From: a virus
IMG/VR virus record: IMGVR_UViG_3300012988_000001
Location: 182,414 to 246,413 of that record
Strand: one strand, 5' to 3'
Length of the DNA: 64,000 nucleotides
Of this stretch, positions 35,309 through 43,630 are shown in pieces. The notes beneath the pieces were generated by a model. It was not told the origin of the DNA and ran no database searches. It saw only the letters and a program-made list of their open reading frames with translations. Positions within the stretch are counted from its first letter, which is position 1. Each line of letters begins with the position of its first letter. A program made the translations under genes and the position numbers.

Positions 35309-36127
35309 ATGACTAAGATGGATGAATTTCTACAGAAAGTAATAGTAAACGATACTGAAACAACTGGTGTTGATGAGAATGCCGAAATCATTGAATTCAG
35401 TGCTTCATTCCCAATGAGTGCGAATGATGGTATTGATGATATCGCAAACTATACTCAACGTTATAAACCAAGTATTCCAGTACCTGCTATTGCTTCTTCA
35501 GTACACTTTATTACTGACGAAGACTTGGCTGACTGTGGAACTTATAAAGATGATATTGAAAATATCGACCAACTATTTTTGGCTCGTGAATTCTATGTAG
35601 GCCACAACGTAGATTTCGACCGTGATATGTATATTCAAAATCACCGTCAACATGTGGGACAAGTCCCAGAATACATGCTAGGTAAAACCAAGTGGATTTG
35701 CACCTTACGTTTAGCAAAAAAACTATTTGCCGAAGACATGTCTTATGAGAACTTCAAGCTAAGTTACTTGTGGTTCAAATATGATTTGCATAAAACTGTC
35801 AACCGCCCAATCAATGCACATGCCGCTAAAGATGACGTATTCATGTGCTACAAAGTACTAATCAAATTGGTTGAGATTTGTATTGAACGTGGTGAGATTG
35901 ACCCTAACCAAGATATTGGTGAACAAGTTATTGCATTCTGTAACAAACCTTATCGTTATCAAGTGATGCCAATTGGTAAGCACAAAGGAGAACTCATGAA
36001 GAATGTTCCTTTGAACTACTTGAACTGGATGATAACTAATAGTGATATTCTAAATTCAGACCTACCAAACTACGATGTGGATTTGGCTCACAGTATTGAA
36101 TGCGAATACGCTGAAAGATCTAATTGA
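35309..36127 (+). CDS. DnaQ/ExoX-like 3'-5' exonuclease with DUF3820 C-terminus
   Basis: 272 residues. DEDD exonuclease motifs: VNDTETTG near residue 14, GHNVDFDRDM near 97, AHAAKDDVFM near 172. The C-terminal MPIGKHKGELMKNVPLNYLN is a DUF3820-type domain often found behind ExoX-type exonucleases. It lies between uvsY and uvsW and probably acts in recombination or degradation of DNA ends, a job held by DexA in T4. Start preceded by a weak GAGAACA box. Confidence 0.8.
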   Translation: MTKMDEFLQKVIVNDTETTGVDENAEIIEFSASFPMSANDGIDDIANYTQRYKPSIPVPAIASSVHFITDEDLADCGTYKDDIENIDQLFLAREFYVGHNVDFDRDMYIQNHRQHVGQVPEYMLGKTKWICTLRLAKKLFAEDMSYENFKLSYLWFKYDLHKTVNRPINAHAAKDDVFMCYKVLIKLVEICIERGEIDPNQDIGEQVIAFCNKPYRYQVMPIGKHKGELMKNVPLNYLNWMITNSDILNSDLPNYDVDLAHSIECEYAERSN

Positions 36128-36144
36128 TGTAAAAGGACTCAAGG

Positions 36145-37629
36145 ATGAGTGGAGTTTGTAGACTAATACTTCAGGATGAAGTAAACTGTAAGTTTGAGGG
36201 GTTAGAACCCTCACTTAGAAACAAGATGATCAACGAAGTTTCATATGTCCTTCCTTATGCCCGATTCACCCCTGCTGGTCGAATGGGGCGTTGGGATGGT
36301 AAAGTAAACTTTATGAACATGGGTGGTAGTACTTACTATCACATGCTAGATAAGCTATTGCCTCTTCTAGAAAAACATAACGTCATGATTGATGTTATCG
36401 ATGAGCGAATCAAGTTTGATTTGCAATTTGACCCAATTGATGAGAATATCTTCAATGACGTTGAATTTCCTGTGGGTCACCACATGGAAGGTAAAAAAAT
36501 CGTTCTACGTGAACACCAAGTAAACGCAGTAAATGCATGTTTACAAAACCACCACGGATTACTTCTAGCGAGTACAAGTAGTGGTAAAACCCTAATCACA
36601 GCAGCACTATCTAAGAGCGTAGAGAAGTACGGACGCAGTATTGTTATTGTTCCAAGTACTGACCTCGTTCAACAGACTTTCGATGACTATGAAATGTGTG
36701 GTCTTGATGCTGGTGTGTTTTATGGTGGCAAGAAAGAATTAGGCCATCAGCACACAATAACCACGTGGCAATCTTTAAACTCCCTTTGGAAGAAAACCAA
36801 AGCCGGGGAAGTTGCATTGACCGAGGAAGACGTACACGACTTCATAGACGGCGTTGTATGTGTGATGGTGGATGAGGCACACACAAGTGCTGCCGACGCG
36901 TTACAGGCCGTTCTAGGGCAGGTAATGGGTAAGATTCCTTTGCGTTGGGGCTTGACCGGGACAATCCCGAAAGACCCTGTACTTGCAGCAAAAATCAAAT
37001 GTAATGTTGGTGATATCATTTACACAATTACTGCTAAAGAACTACAAGATAAAAATATCTTGAGTACTTGTAATGTGAACTGTATAAAACTAAAGAGTAA
37101 TTTGAAATTTGCTACGTATCCTGAAGAAATGAAGTTCTTAGTGACTGACAGAGACAGGATGAAGTACGTTGCAACCCTCATAGCAGCAATTGCGGAAGGG
37201 GGTAACACATTAGTTTTGGTTGACAGACTTGAAGCTGGTGAACTATTATGTGAGTTCCTTGGTATTCCTAAGTCTGAATTTGTTCGTGGTAATACGAAGA
37301 AGAAAGATCGTGAAGCATCATACGGTGAAATTCGTTGGGCTGACAATAAGATTCTAATAGCTACTTATGGAGTTGCGAGTACTGGTATCAGTATTAGTCG
37401 ATTATATAATGTAGTACTAATAGAGCCGGGTAAATCTTTTGTTCGTACAATACAAAGTATTGGTCGTGGATTACGCCGTGCTGAAGATAAAGACCATGTT
37501 GAAATTTATGATATAAGTGGTTCGAACAAATATTCAGCAAAACATTCTAGAGAACGTATTGCTTACTACAAAGAAGTACAATATCCGTATAACGTGATTG
37601 ACGTTCCAGATTGGCAAAACTTGGGATGA
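36145..37629 (+). CDS. uvsW: UvsW RNA/DNA helicase
   Basis: SF2 helicase that unwinds R-loops and branched DNA, helping the switch to recombination-dependent replication. 494 residues (T4: 502). Q-like motif LREHQVNAVNACL near 117, Walker A STSSGKT at 143-149, VDEAH ending at His246, GLTGTIP near 273, and motif VI IQSIGRGLRRAED near 440. The promoter at 37621 lies across its last codons. It starts after CAAGG. Confidence 0.93.
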   Translation: MSGVCRLILQDEVNCKFEGLEPSLRNKMINEVSYVLPYARFTPAGRMGRWDGKVNFMNMGGSTYYHMLDKLLPLLEKHNVMIDVIDERIKFDLQFDPIDENIFNDVEFPVGHHMEGKKIVLREHQVNAVNACLQNHHGLLLASTSSGKTLITAALSKSVEKYGRSIVIVPSTDLVQQTFDDYEMCGLDAGVFYGGKKELGHQHTITTWQSLNSLWKKTKAGEVALTEEDVHDFIDGVVCVMVDEAHTSAADALQAVLGQVMGKIPLRWGLTGTIPKDPVLAAKIKCNVGDIIYTITAKELQDKNILSTCNVNCIKLKSNLKFATYPEEMKFLVTDRDRMKYVATLIAAIAEGGNTLVLVDRLEAGELLCEFLGIPKSEFVRGNTKKKDREASYGEIRWADNKILIATYGVASTGISISRLYNVVLIEPGKSFVRTIQSIGRGLRRAEDKDHVEIYDISGSNKYSAKHSRERIAYYKEVQYPYNVIDVPDWQNLG

Positions 37630-37651
37630 ATCCCAAAAAATGTGATATAAT
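37621..37651 (+). promoter_or_regulatory. TTGGGACA-class promoter overlapping the uvsW stop
   Basis: TTGGGATG (37621-37628, containing the uvsW stop TGA), TGTGATATAAT ending at 37651. Reads the group 37686-41146. Confidence 0.75.
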
Positions 37652-37685
37652 AGAATTGTAACAAAACTAAAAAGGAATTTAGAAA

Positions 37686-38126
37686 ATGGAACTTCGATCT
37701 TGTATCGCCTTTATTGGCGACTCCGCAACTTTAGAGAAGATCGATTCCTTGATTAACGAGGAATCATTGATTGATGACATGGTTTTTTCTGTAGACTTTA
37801 TTGCAGAGCTTGAAACAGAAGACACCTATGTTTATCGTTGCTACAGCGATGCTGATGCATGGATTAATATCTATGAAATACAGAATCGTTTTGCCGAACA
37901 CCTTGGCAAAGTAAAATATGACGTAATTTACGCAAGTACTGACTCAAAGACATTTGTCGATGTAGTTAGTATTACGGGTAATTTTGATGCTTACATTGAT
38001 ACTGACACTGATAAAATTCAGGAAGTATGTGAGACTTACGGATTGGAGTTCTTTGGTTCTACTGATGATGATGAAGATGATTATCAGGATGAATATGACT
38101 ACAACGCTGATAATGATTACTACTAG
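37686..38126 (+). CDS. Hypothetical acidic protein (146 aa)
   Basis: Not recognised. A mixed alpha/beta fold is suggested (RSCIAFIGDSATLEKIDSL at the N-terminus; KYDVIYASTDSKTFVDVV in the middle), followed by a very acidic Asp/Tyr tail (DDDEDDYQDEYDYNADNDYY). First gene of the operon under the promoter at 37621. Acidic tails of this kind are found in DNA mimics and in proteins that touch DNA-binding partners, but nothing here proves that. Confidence 0.6.
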   Translation: MELRSCIAFIGDSATLEKIDSLINEESLIDDMVFSVDFIAELETEDTYVYRCYSDADAWINIYEIQNRFAEHLGKVKYDVIYASTDSKTFVDVVSITGNFDAYIDTDTDKIQEVCETYGLEFFGSTDDDEDDYQDEYDYNADNDYY

Positions 38127-38134
38127 GAGGTATC

Positions 38135-38632
38135 ATGCAAATATTAACTCCCGAAAATTATGCGTATGAAATGGATTTGGTATCCGATGAGATCCCAGAA
38201 GAAATGTATTGCGTATTAGATTTGAGCGACCACGGAGATTCGGATTTTTACTTCCGACCCATTAACCATACGGTTTCGTTCAATAGTCTAAGTGCAGACT
38301 TACAAATTGGTGATAAAATTATTCAAGTACCATTAGGATGGCAAATCCTATTAGGTGATGAAGATACCGGAATGGTAGAGATGTGTACTATTGAAAACAT
38401 CTTGAATATGAAAGATCCAAAAGCATATGTATATAATCCTATTCGCTCGATGTATGCACGGTTTGAAACTGTGAAAGTACTCCGAGTGTTTACACTAACA
38501 ACTAAATGGCAGATGCCAATGGTACAACGCAAGAATTTATTAGCAGTACCATTAACTACTGGGTTTAATCCTCAGTGTGTATTCTTTGCCGATGAAAACG
38601 AAAAGATACCAGACCTTTACTTGGGGATATAA
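38135..38632 (+). CDS. Conserved T4-type hypothetical protein (165 aa)
   Basis: No function recognised. The stretch VPLGWQILLGDEDTGMVEMC near residue 66, then KAYVYNPIRSMYARF and NLLAVPLTTGFNPQCVFFAD, is of a kind I remember in other marine T4-like phages. It is beta-rich with no catalytic signature. It sits 9 bp after the acidic protein, preceded by TAGGAGGT, and 3 bp before the gp62-like candidate. Confidence 0.65.
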   Translation: MQILTPENYAYEMDLVSDEIPEEMYCVLDLSDHGDSDFYFRPINHTVSFNSLSADLQIGDKIIQVPLGWQILLGDEDTGMVEMCTIENILNMKDPKAYVYNPIRSMYARFETVKVLRVFTLTTKWQMPMVQRKNLLAVPLTTGFNPQCVFFADENEKIPDLYLGI

Positions 38633-38634
38633 TA

Positions 38635-39477
38635 ATGTTTGATTTCAGCAGCACAAAACAATCTAGTACTGAAGTTTATGAAGTAGAAAAGAAAATAGAG
38701 CTAGACATGAATCTATTACTAGAAAAAATTGATACAGCACAATATGGTTATTTTGAAACACTAAGCGATAATGAAAAGAAAAGTTTTCAACCTTATGTAA
38801 TTCAACGTTGGATTAGTTCACTTGATGATTCTATGCAAGTAACTTATTCAGCAAAGGTGGTTGAAGCAATCTTTGGTAAATGGGCTAAGGGTGGTAAAGA
38901 AGCACTTAATGAATTACGTGCAGAATTCAAAACCCAAGGAATTGAATGTATCGGTGTTGCTAAGTATCAACATTCCCAATATGATTGGCGTATCAAATTT
39001 TCAGTTAAAGATAAAGCTAGTGCAGATAAACTAATTCAAGAAATGAAGGAATTTAACTGCACAGGCTATGAGATTGTTTCTCTAGTTGACAGCACAACCT
39101 ACAAGTACTTACTAATTATGCTTAATAACATGGTTAATGATGGAATGTGGGATTTGCAGAATTCACCAGAATTGGTGTATAATTTGCTTTGTTCTGTATC
39201 ATCTCTTATTGGTGGTCAGAAGCAAGCACACACATGGTTGCCATTCCCGAAAGGATTGAAGAACGTCAACAAAGACTTGTTTGACCTTATAAAGAAAACG
39301 CAATCCGAATTGGTAGCAAACCAACTTAATGAAGTAGAATATAAAATACTTCTCCTAAGTTATACAAAAGAATCTTTCACTGAACTATTGACAGATTATG
39401 GTTTCCAAGATAGTGATAAGAAGAACTTTTTAAAACAATTCAAAACAGAGTGTGAGAAATATGGCAAAACAATTTAG
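38635..39477 (+). CDS. Clamp-loader small subunit candidate (gp62-like)
   Basis: 280 residues. The pattern LLEKIDTAQYGYFETLSDNE followed by KKSFQPYVIQRWISSLDDSM resembles proteins annotated as gp62 in marine T4-like phages, where gp62 with gp44 loads the gp45 clamp. The middle holds an insertion (IECIGVAKYQHSQYDWRIKF) and the C-terminus is helical (SYTKESFTELLTDYGFQDSD). T4 gp62 has 187 residues. gp44 is not in this window, so the usual partner gene is missing here. The next gene overlaps by 17 bp. Confidence 0.45.
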   Translation: MFDFSSTKQSSTEVYEVEKKIELDMNLLLEKIDTAQYGYFETLSDNEKKSFQPYVIQRWISSLDDSMQVTYSAKVVEAIFGKWAKGGKEALNELRAEFKTQGIECIGVAKYQHSQYDWRIKFSVKDKASADKLIQEMKEFNCTGYEIVSLVDSTTYKYLLIMLNNMVNDGMWDLQNSPELVYNLLCSVSSLIGGQKQAHTWLPFPKGLKNVNKDLFDLIKKTQSELVANQLNEVEYKILLLSYTKESFTELLTDYGFQDSDKKNFLKQFKTECEKYGKTI

Positions 39478-40180
39478 TTTATCTAAGAAAGCACCCACAT
39501 ACAAATGTGGGTTCTGTAATAAAGAATATAAAAGAGAAGAAACGGTCATGACACATAAATGTGAAAAACGTGACCGATACAATCAAAGAGACTCTCGCGA
39601 AATGCGGGAGGCTTTTCGTTTATACATGGAATTCATGAATAAACATAAATTGAGCATTGGTAAAAAGGAAGAACCACTAATGCATTTCATTAAGTCAAAG
39701 TACTTTAATGAATTCTACAAATTCGCTGAATACATTTTACAGAATGATATACTAGAGAAGGAAAAGTTCGTTGATGAAATTCTTACTTCTGGTAAACCAG
39801 TTTATGAATGGATGACGCACAAAACTTTAGAAGAGTGGATTATCAAATGTCTTCGTGATGAACATCCCCGCAGAGCAATTGAACGTTCTATTCCAGCACT
39901 CGTAGAGTGGGCTGAAATAACAGAAAGCGATTGGACCAACTTCTTTCACGAAGTCAGCCCGGTACGTGCAATTCAATGGCTAGAGTGTGGAAAAATATCT
40001 CCTTGGTTGATTTTCATCAGCCGTCCAGAATCAGGTAATGCTTTACTATCAAGGCTTTCACCATCAGAACTAGATTACATAGTTCGTTTCATTGATCCTA
40101 CCTTCTACCAACGTAAGCAATTAAAGTACACACAGGATTGTAATGATATTCGTGCAATTCTAACAGAGGCAGGACTATGA
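39461..40180 (+). CDS. Conserved T4-type zinc finger protein
   Basis: 239 residues. The N-terminal YKCGFCNKEYKREETVMTHKC is a C2H2/C2HC-type finger, followed by a basic stretch. The remainder is helical, with EPLMHFIKSKYFNEFYKFAE and KISPWLIFISRPESGNALLS, and ends in FIDPTFYQRKQLKYTQDCND then IRAILTEAGL. I remember proteins with this whole layout in cyanophages and other T4-like phages; function unknown. The start at 39461 is inside the end of the gp62-like gene. It probably acts on nucleic acid, given the finger. Confidence 0.7.
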   Translation: MAKQFSLSKKAPTYKCGFCNKEYKREETVMTHKCEKRDRYNQRDSREMREAFRLYMEFMNKHKLSIGKKEEPLMHFIKSKYFNEFYKFAEYILQNDILEKEKFVDEILTSGKPVYEWMTHKTLEEWIIKCLRDEHPRRAIERSIPALVEWAEITESDWTNFFHEVSPVRAIQWLECGKISPWLIFISRPESGNALLSRLSPSELDYIVRFIDPTFYQRKQLKYTQDCNDIRAILTEAGL

Positions 40181-40536
40181 GTAATATGTACAGTCAGAAC
40201 CCACCAAAAGGTTCTTCAACAGTTTATAACACACCAAAAACAGCAGTAAATGAAAGCAAGACTGAAGAAAAAGATTCAGTGCAACAGGAGATTAAACTTC
40301 TTCGAGAAGCACATGTCACCGAGATTACACTCGGAAACCAAACCCTTAGAGTCATGGACGCAGGACATATACAAGGAGTAATTAACATGCAGGAGAAGCA
40401 GTTTAAAGATATTAAACATCTTCAGAAAACAGTTAATACTCAAACTCGTGTCATCAGTTCCATGTCACAAGCAATTAGCAGCCTAGAACGTGAGGTTGAC
40501 GAATTAAAGAGAAAGTTAAATGGAAACTACTTATAG
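40177..40536 (+). CDS. Coiled-coil hypothetical protein (119 aa)
   Basis: Unrecognised. The first 35 residues are polar and disordered (NPPKGSSTVYNTPKTAVNES); then EITLGNQTLRVMDAGHIQGV and a C-terminal coiled coil (MSQAISSLEREVDELKRKLN). It starts in the ATGA overlap with the zinc finger gene and ends overlapping the next gene by 17 bp. The tightly packed order suggests a shared complex or pathway with its neighbours, but no function can be assigned. Confidence 0.65.
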   Translation: MSNMYSQNPPKGSSTVYNTPKTAVNESKTEEKDSVQQEIKLLREAHVTEITLGNQTLRVMDAGHIQGVINMQEKQFKDIKHLQKTVNTQTRVISSMSQAISSLEREVDELKRKLNGNYL

Positions 40537-41146
40537 AAAAGCCAGAACGGATATTGATATAGACGTTCGAAGTTCAAAAGAAGTTATTGACCAACTTCCA
40601 TGTGTTCGAAGTGTTGAACGGATTACTGAGAACGGAATGCAAGTACATAAAAGTGGGATACACTTTGATAACATTCCAGTAGACCCGGTTAGTGGATATG
40701 CAAGCATTGCATATAAAGAAGCCGAAAGGTTAGGATATCAAAAAGTTGATATACTATCGCAATCGGCATATGTGCATGTTCGAGATCGTGAACACTTAAA
40801 AGAATTAATGGCAAGAGAACCTGATTGGTCTTTATTATTAGTACCGGAAATCGTTGAGCAACTATCTCAGATTAAAAAACACATTGCATTATTGCAGGTG
40901 TGGAAACCAAGTAGTATTGATGAACTCGCAATCTTTATTGCTATGATTCGTCCGGGTAAAAGGCATTGCCAGAGTATGAATAGTTGGAATGAGGTATTGG
41001 CTACGGTATGGGATTATAGTACAATTGGGCTTGACGGAGAAGGTAATAAGCTACGTTACTTCAAAAAACCTCACGCATATGCGTATAGTCACATGATAGT
41101 AGTACAGCTTAATGCATTAGTTGAGCATCTTACTTCTTCTTCTTGA
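40520..41146 (+). CDS. DNA polymerase III alpha-like mini protein
   Basis: 208 residues built from short segments that look like conserved points of bacterial DNA polymerase III alpha: RTDIDIDVRSSKEVI near the N-terminus (compare DIDIDF), VHKSGIHFDNIPVDPVSGYA, SSIDELAIFIAMIRPGKRHC (compare ELxALxRPG) and FKKPHAYAYSHMIVVQLNAL (compare FNKSHAxAYS). The full catalytic palm is absent, so polymerase activity is unlikely. I recall such proteins in T4-like phages without a known role. It overlaps the previous gene by 17 bp and the convergent gene by 17 bp. Confidence 0.65.
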   Translation: METTYRKARTDIDIDVRSSKEVIDQLPCVRSVERITENGMQVHKSGIHFDNIPVDPVSGYASIAYKEAERLGYQKVDILSQSAYVHVRDREHLKELMAREPDWSLLLVPEIVEQLSQIKKHIALLQVWKPSSIDELAIFIAMIRPGKRHCQSMNSWNEVLATVWDYSTIGLDGEGNKLRYFKKPHAYAYSHMIVVQLNALVEHLTSSS

Positions 41147-41481
41147 GGGTAATATTTCGGCGTTTGATTCGTTTTGTTGGAAGGTCGCTCAATGATATTG
41201 AGGGACCGGACAGAAATGTAACACTATCAGTATTAAATCGTAATGTGTGTTCTTCGAAGACTTCCATTTCCTCTTGCATTGCTAGACAAATTGGAATTGC
41301 ACGATTGAACCCCCACCACCAAGAATCCGATAATGTTAATAACTCTTTCTGTTGGGATTCTTCCATTAAGTGGAAACAGTATAAAGTTGTATATTGTTTA
41401 CTTCTAATCTTTATAATCCCATAATACATTTTACCGTCATGTTCCAGTACTGTTACATACGGCGGGTAAGTTTTAGTCATC
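41130..41481 (-). CDS. Conserved T4-type hypothetical protein (minus strand)
   Basis: 117 residues. TYPPYVTVLEHDGKMYYGII at the N-terminus, then YTTLYCFHLMEES, DSWWWGFNRAIPICLAMQEE and the basic end TKRIKRRNITLKKKK. I remember a family of this form in T4-like phages; function unknown. GGGAG eight bases upstream selects 41481 as start over the ATG at 41495. It converges on and overlaps the Pol III-like gene by 17 bp. A perfect late promoter (41524-41531) drives it. Confidence 0.65.
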
Positions 41482-41493
41482 AATGAGACTCCC

Positions 41494-41501
41494 ATAAATA
41501 T
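41494..41501 (+). promoter_or_regulatory. Late promoter for the 41543 structural gene
   Basis: CATAAATA, 41 bp before the ATG at 41543. It faces the minus-strand late promoter at 41524-41531. Confidence 0.7.
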
Positions 41502-41523
41502 TATATAGTTTAAAAGTACATAG

Positions 41524-41531
41524 TATTTATA
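41524..41531 (-). promoter_or_regulatory. Late promoter for the minus-strand 41481 gene
   Basis: Perfect TATAAATA on the minus strand, 42 bp before the ATG at 41481. Confidence 0.7.
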
Positions 41532-41542
41532 GAGGTAAACTT

Positions 41543-42514
41543 ATGGCACATTATGGCGTTTATACGTACCCTACAAACAATCAGGTTGCTCTTGGCAACT
41601 TTAACATGCCTTTCAATCAAGAAAAGGTAACGATTTACAGAGGTGCAAATAACTCAGTCTCTTTTTCAGTACACAATGCTGACGGTAAGTATACCTTACT
41701 AAAAGAAGATGAGTTTTTAATTTTCACAATATTTGATGCCCGGAATAACACGAAGATCTTTGAAGTAGTATTAGAAAAGATTCTTCCATCATGGGTATCA
41801 GAATCAGGTCAAGCTAGACCTACATTAAGTAACAAGCAAAAAGTGTATTACGGTTGTGTAGTACCTGCTGGTGTAATTCAAGATTTGAGTCCCGGATCAA
41901 AGTACAGATGGAGTATCCACAAAGTACAACTCAATGGTGATTTGGTAGAATCAAATGAATTTTTATATACAGGATTGAACTTTGAAGCAAGTTCTGATTT
42001 AATTATCAGTGATCAAGCTGCTCCGATATTTGTAGCATCGCAAGAGATTAGTGATACTAAAAATTCATCTTGGCTTCCAGTAGCACACAAAGAGCGTCAA
42101 CCTATCGCCAATGGTGTTAAGGGTGATTTCGACGTAATGCGTTCTTCATCTATTCCTGCTGGTGCTCAGTACGGTTTAGTTGATGGGTTGAGTACTATTG
42201 CATTTTATTTCAAGAATTTCGTTGGTAGAATCCAACTCCAAGGATGTTTGGCAAATAATTCCCCTATTGATAGCGAGGAATATAAATGGTTTATCATCAA
42301 ACTTGATGGTCAAGAATACATTGAAAGTGGATGGGATGAACATGGTATACCACGGAGTATCGATGGTATTCAAGCATTCAATTTTAAAGGGAATTACATG
42401 TGGCTTCGTGTTGTATGTTGCATTCCACCAAAAATTGTGCATTATCCACCAGCGGAGATTGTTAAAGAGTACAAGCCATTGTTGACTGTACCAAAGATTT
42501 TAATCAGACGATAA
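41543..42514 (+). CDS. Virion structural protein with BppU-like N-terminus
   Basis: 323 residues. VTIYRGANNSVSFSVHNADG near residue 30 and EFLIFTIFDARNNTKIFEVV resemble the BppU-type immunoglobulin-like domain of baseplate and fibre proteins. A linker (NGVKGDFDVMRSSSIPAGAQ) leads to a C-terminal beta domain with VGRIQLQGCLANNSPIDSEE and MWLRVVCCIP, a form seen in T4-like structural proteins. A late promoter supports a virion role. Exact location (baseplate, fibre or head) cannot be read. Confidence 0.7.
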   Translation: MAHYGVYTYPTNNQVALGNFNMPFNQEKVTIYRGANNSVSFSVHNADGKYTLLKEDEFLIFTIFDARNNTKIFEVVLEKILPSWVSESGQARPTLSNKQKVYYGCVVPAGVIQDLSPGSKYRWSIHKVQLNGDLVESNEFLYTGLNFEASSDLIISDQAAPIFVASQEISDTKNSSWLPVAHKERQPIANGVKGDFDVMRSSSIPAGAQYGLVDGLSTIAFYFKNFVGRIQLQGCLANNSPIDSEEYKWFIIKLDGQEYIESGWDEHGIPRSIDGIQAFNFKGNYMWLRVVCCIPPKIVHYPPAEIVKEYKPLLTVPKILIRR

Positions 42515-42516
42515 AC

Positions 42517-42547
42517 TTGGGATGAACCTGACAAAATGTGATATAAT
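42517..42547 (+). promoter_or_regulatory. TTGGGACA-class promoter for primase-helicase
   Basis: TTGGGATG (42517-42524), TGTGATATAAT ending at 42547, 25 bp before the gp61 start. Confidence 0.75.
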
Positions 42548-42571
42548 CAACGTACAAGCGAGGATAAAATT

Positions 42572-43621
42572 ATGAATCAGGTTCAAATTATTACGGCGAA
42601 CTTGATGCAAGATCCTGTCCCAGCAATGGGTGCATGGAAGCATCATAACTGCCCTGCCTGTGTTTTCCGTGGACAACCAAGACCGGACACACGACAACGT
42701 GGAAATCACGTATTTAATAACGATGGTGGGATCGGATATAACTGTTTCAACTGTGGTATTAAAGTAAACTGGTCACCCGGTAGATATATGAGCAACGACT
42801 TTGAAACGTTGCTCGTTTCATATGGGGCATCAGATAAAGACATTGCATATCTTAAACTGTTCATTGATGAAATGGTTAAGAGTGGTGATTATGAAGTTGA
42901 GGAATCAGCAACTAATAAATTGTTCCAACGAATCACCAAAAGAGAATTACCCCAAGGAGCAAAGAGTTTTGCACAATGGGTACAAGAAGATAACATACCT
43001 GAACAATTCCTAAGTGTGTTAAACGCAGTACATGAACGTAATCCATATTTAATTGATTTGGATTTATATTGGAGTCCTGCAAAAGAACATCGTATGTATG
43101 ATAGGTTCATTATACCGTATTATATGCATGGTGAAATTATAGGTTATACGGCTAGGCACAAAGAGGTAGATAGCAATTATCGCTATGTTAATCAAGTAAG
43201 CACTAGCCTTCTTTATAACTTTGATTTACTCAATGATGATAGAATTAAAGTTATATTGGTAGCAGAAGGACCAATCGACGCAGCGTTGATGTGTGGTGTA
43301 TCTGCAAACAACTATCAATTACAGCAAGCCCAAATTGAATTATTAAAGGCTGCACAAGAAAAAGGTAAGAAGATAGTAATTGTACCAGATCGTGATAAGG
43401 ATGGTATTAAAGCAATCGAGCAAGCATTGGAGCATGGCTTTAGTATTGCGTGTCCAGATTACGGTACTGTACGTACAACAGACGGGCGAGGGATTCGCCA
43501 CGTAAAAGATTTAGACGAAGCATGTGCAAAATACGGACGGTTATTCTGTGTGAAGTTAATTCACGAAAGTATTATAGATGACCCGTTCCTTATTGAAGTA
43601 CAAAAAGGCAAATGGATTTGA
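42572..43621 (+). CDS. 61: DNA primase gp61
   Basis: Synthesises lagging-strand primers with gp41. 349 residues (T4: 342). Zinc-binding Cys: HHNCPACVF near residue 27 and GYNCFNCGIK near 55. TOPRIM core: VLVAEGPIDAALMCG near 228 with catalytic Glu, and IVIVPDRDKDGIK near 267 with DxD. Directly followed, 9 bp later, by its partner helicase gp41, as a two-gene replication operon. Start after GAGGATAAAATT. Confidence 0.92.
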   Translation: MNQVQIITANLMQDPVPAMGAWKHHNCPACVFRGQPRPDTRQRGNHVFNNDGGIGYNCFNCGIKVNWSPGRYMSNDFETLLVSYGASDKDIAYLKLFIDEMVKSGDYEVEESATNKLFQRITKRELPQGAKSFAQWVQEDNIPEQFLSVLNAVHERNPYLIDLDLYWSPAKEHRMYDRFIIPYYMHGEIIGYTARHKEVDSNYRYVNQVSTSLLYNFDLLNDDRIKVILVAEGPIDAALMCGVSANNYQLQQAQIELLKAAQEKGKKIVIVPDRDKDGIKAIEQALEHGFSIACPDYGTVRTTDGRGIRHVKDLDEACAKYGRLFCVKLIHESIIDDPFLIEVQKGKWI

Positions 43622-43630
43622 GGAATTAGA

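Noticed and set aside
41507-41512. TATAAT-like box between the 41481 and 41543 genes as a sigma70 promoter
   Set aside because: No -35 at 16-18 bp on either strand; the two late boxes explain transcription.
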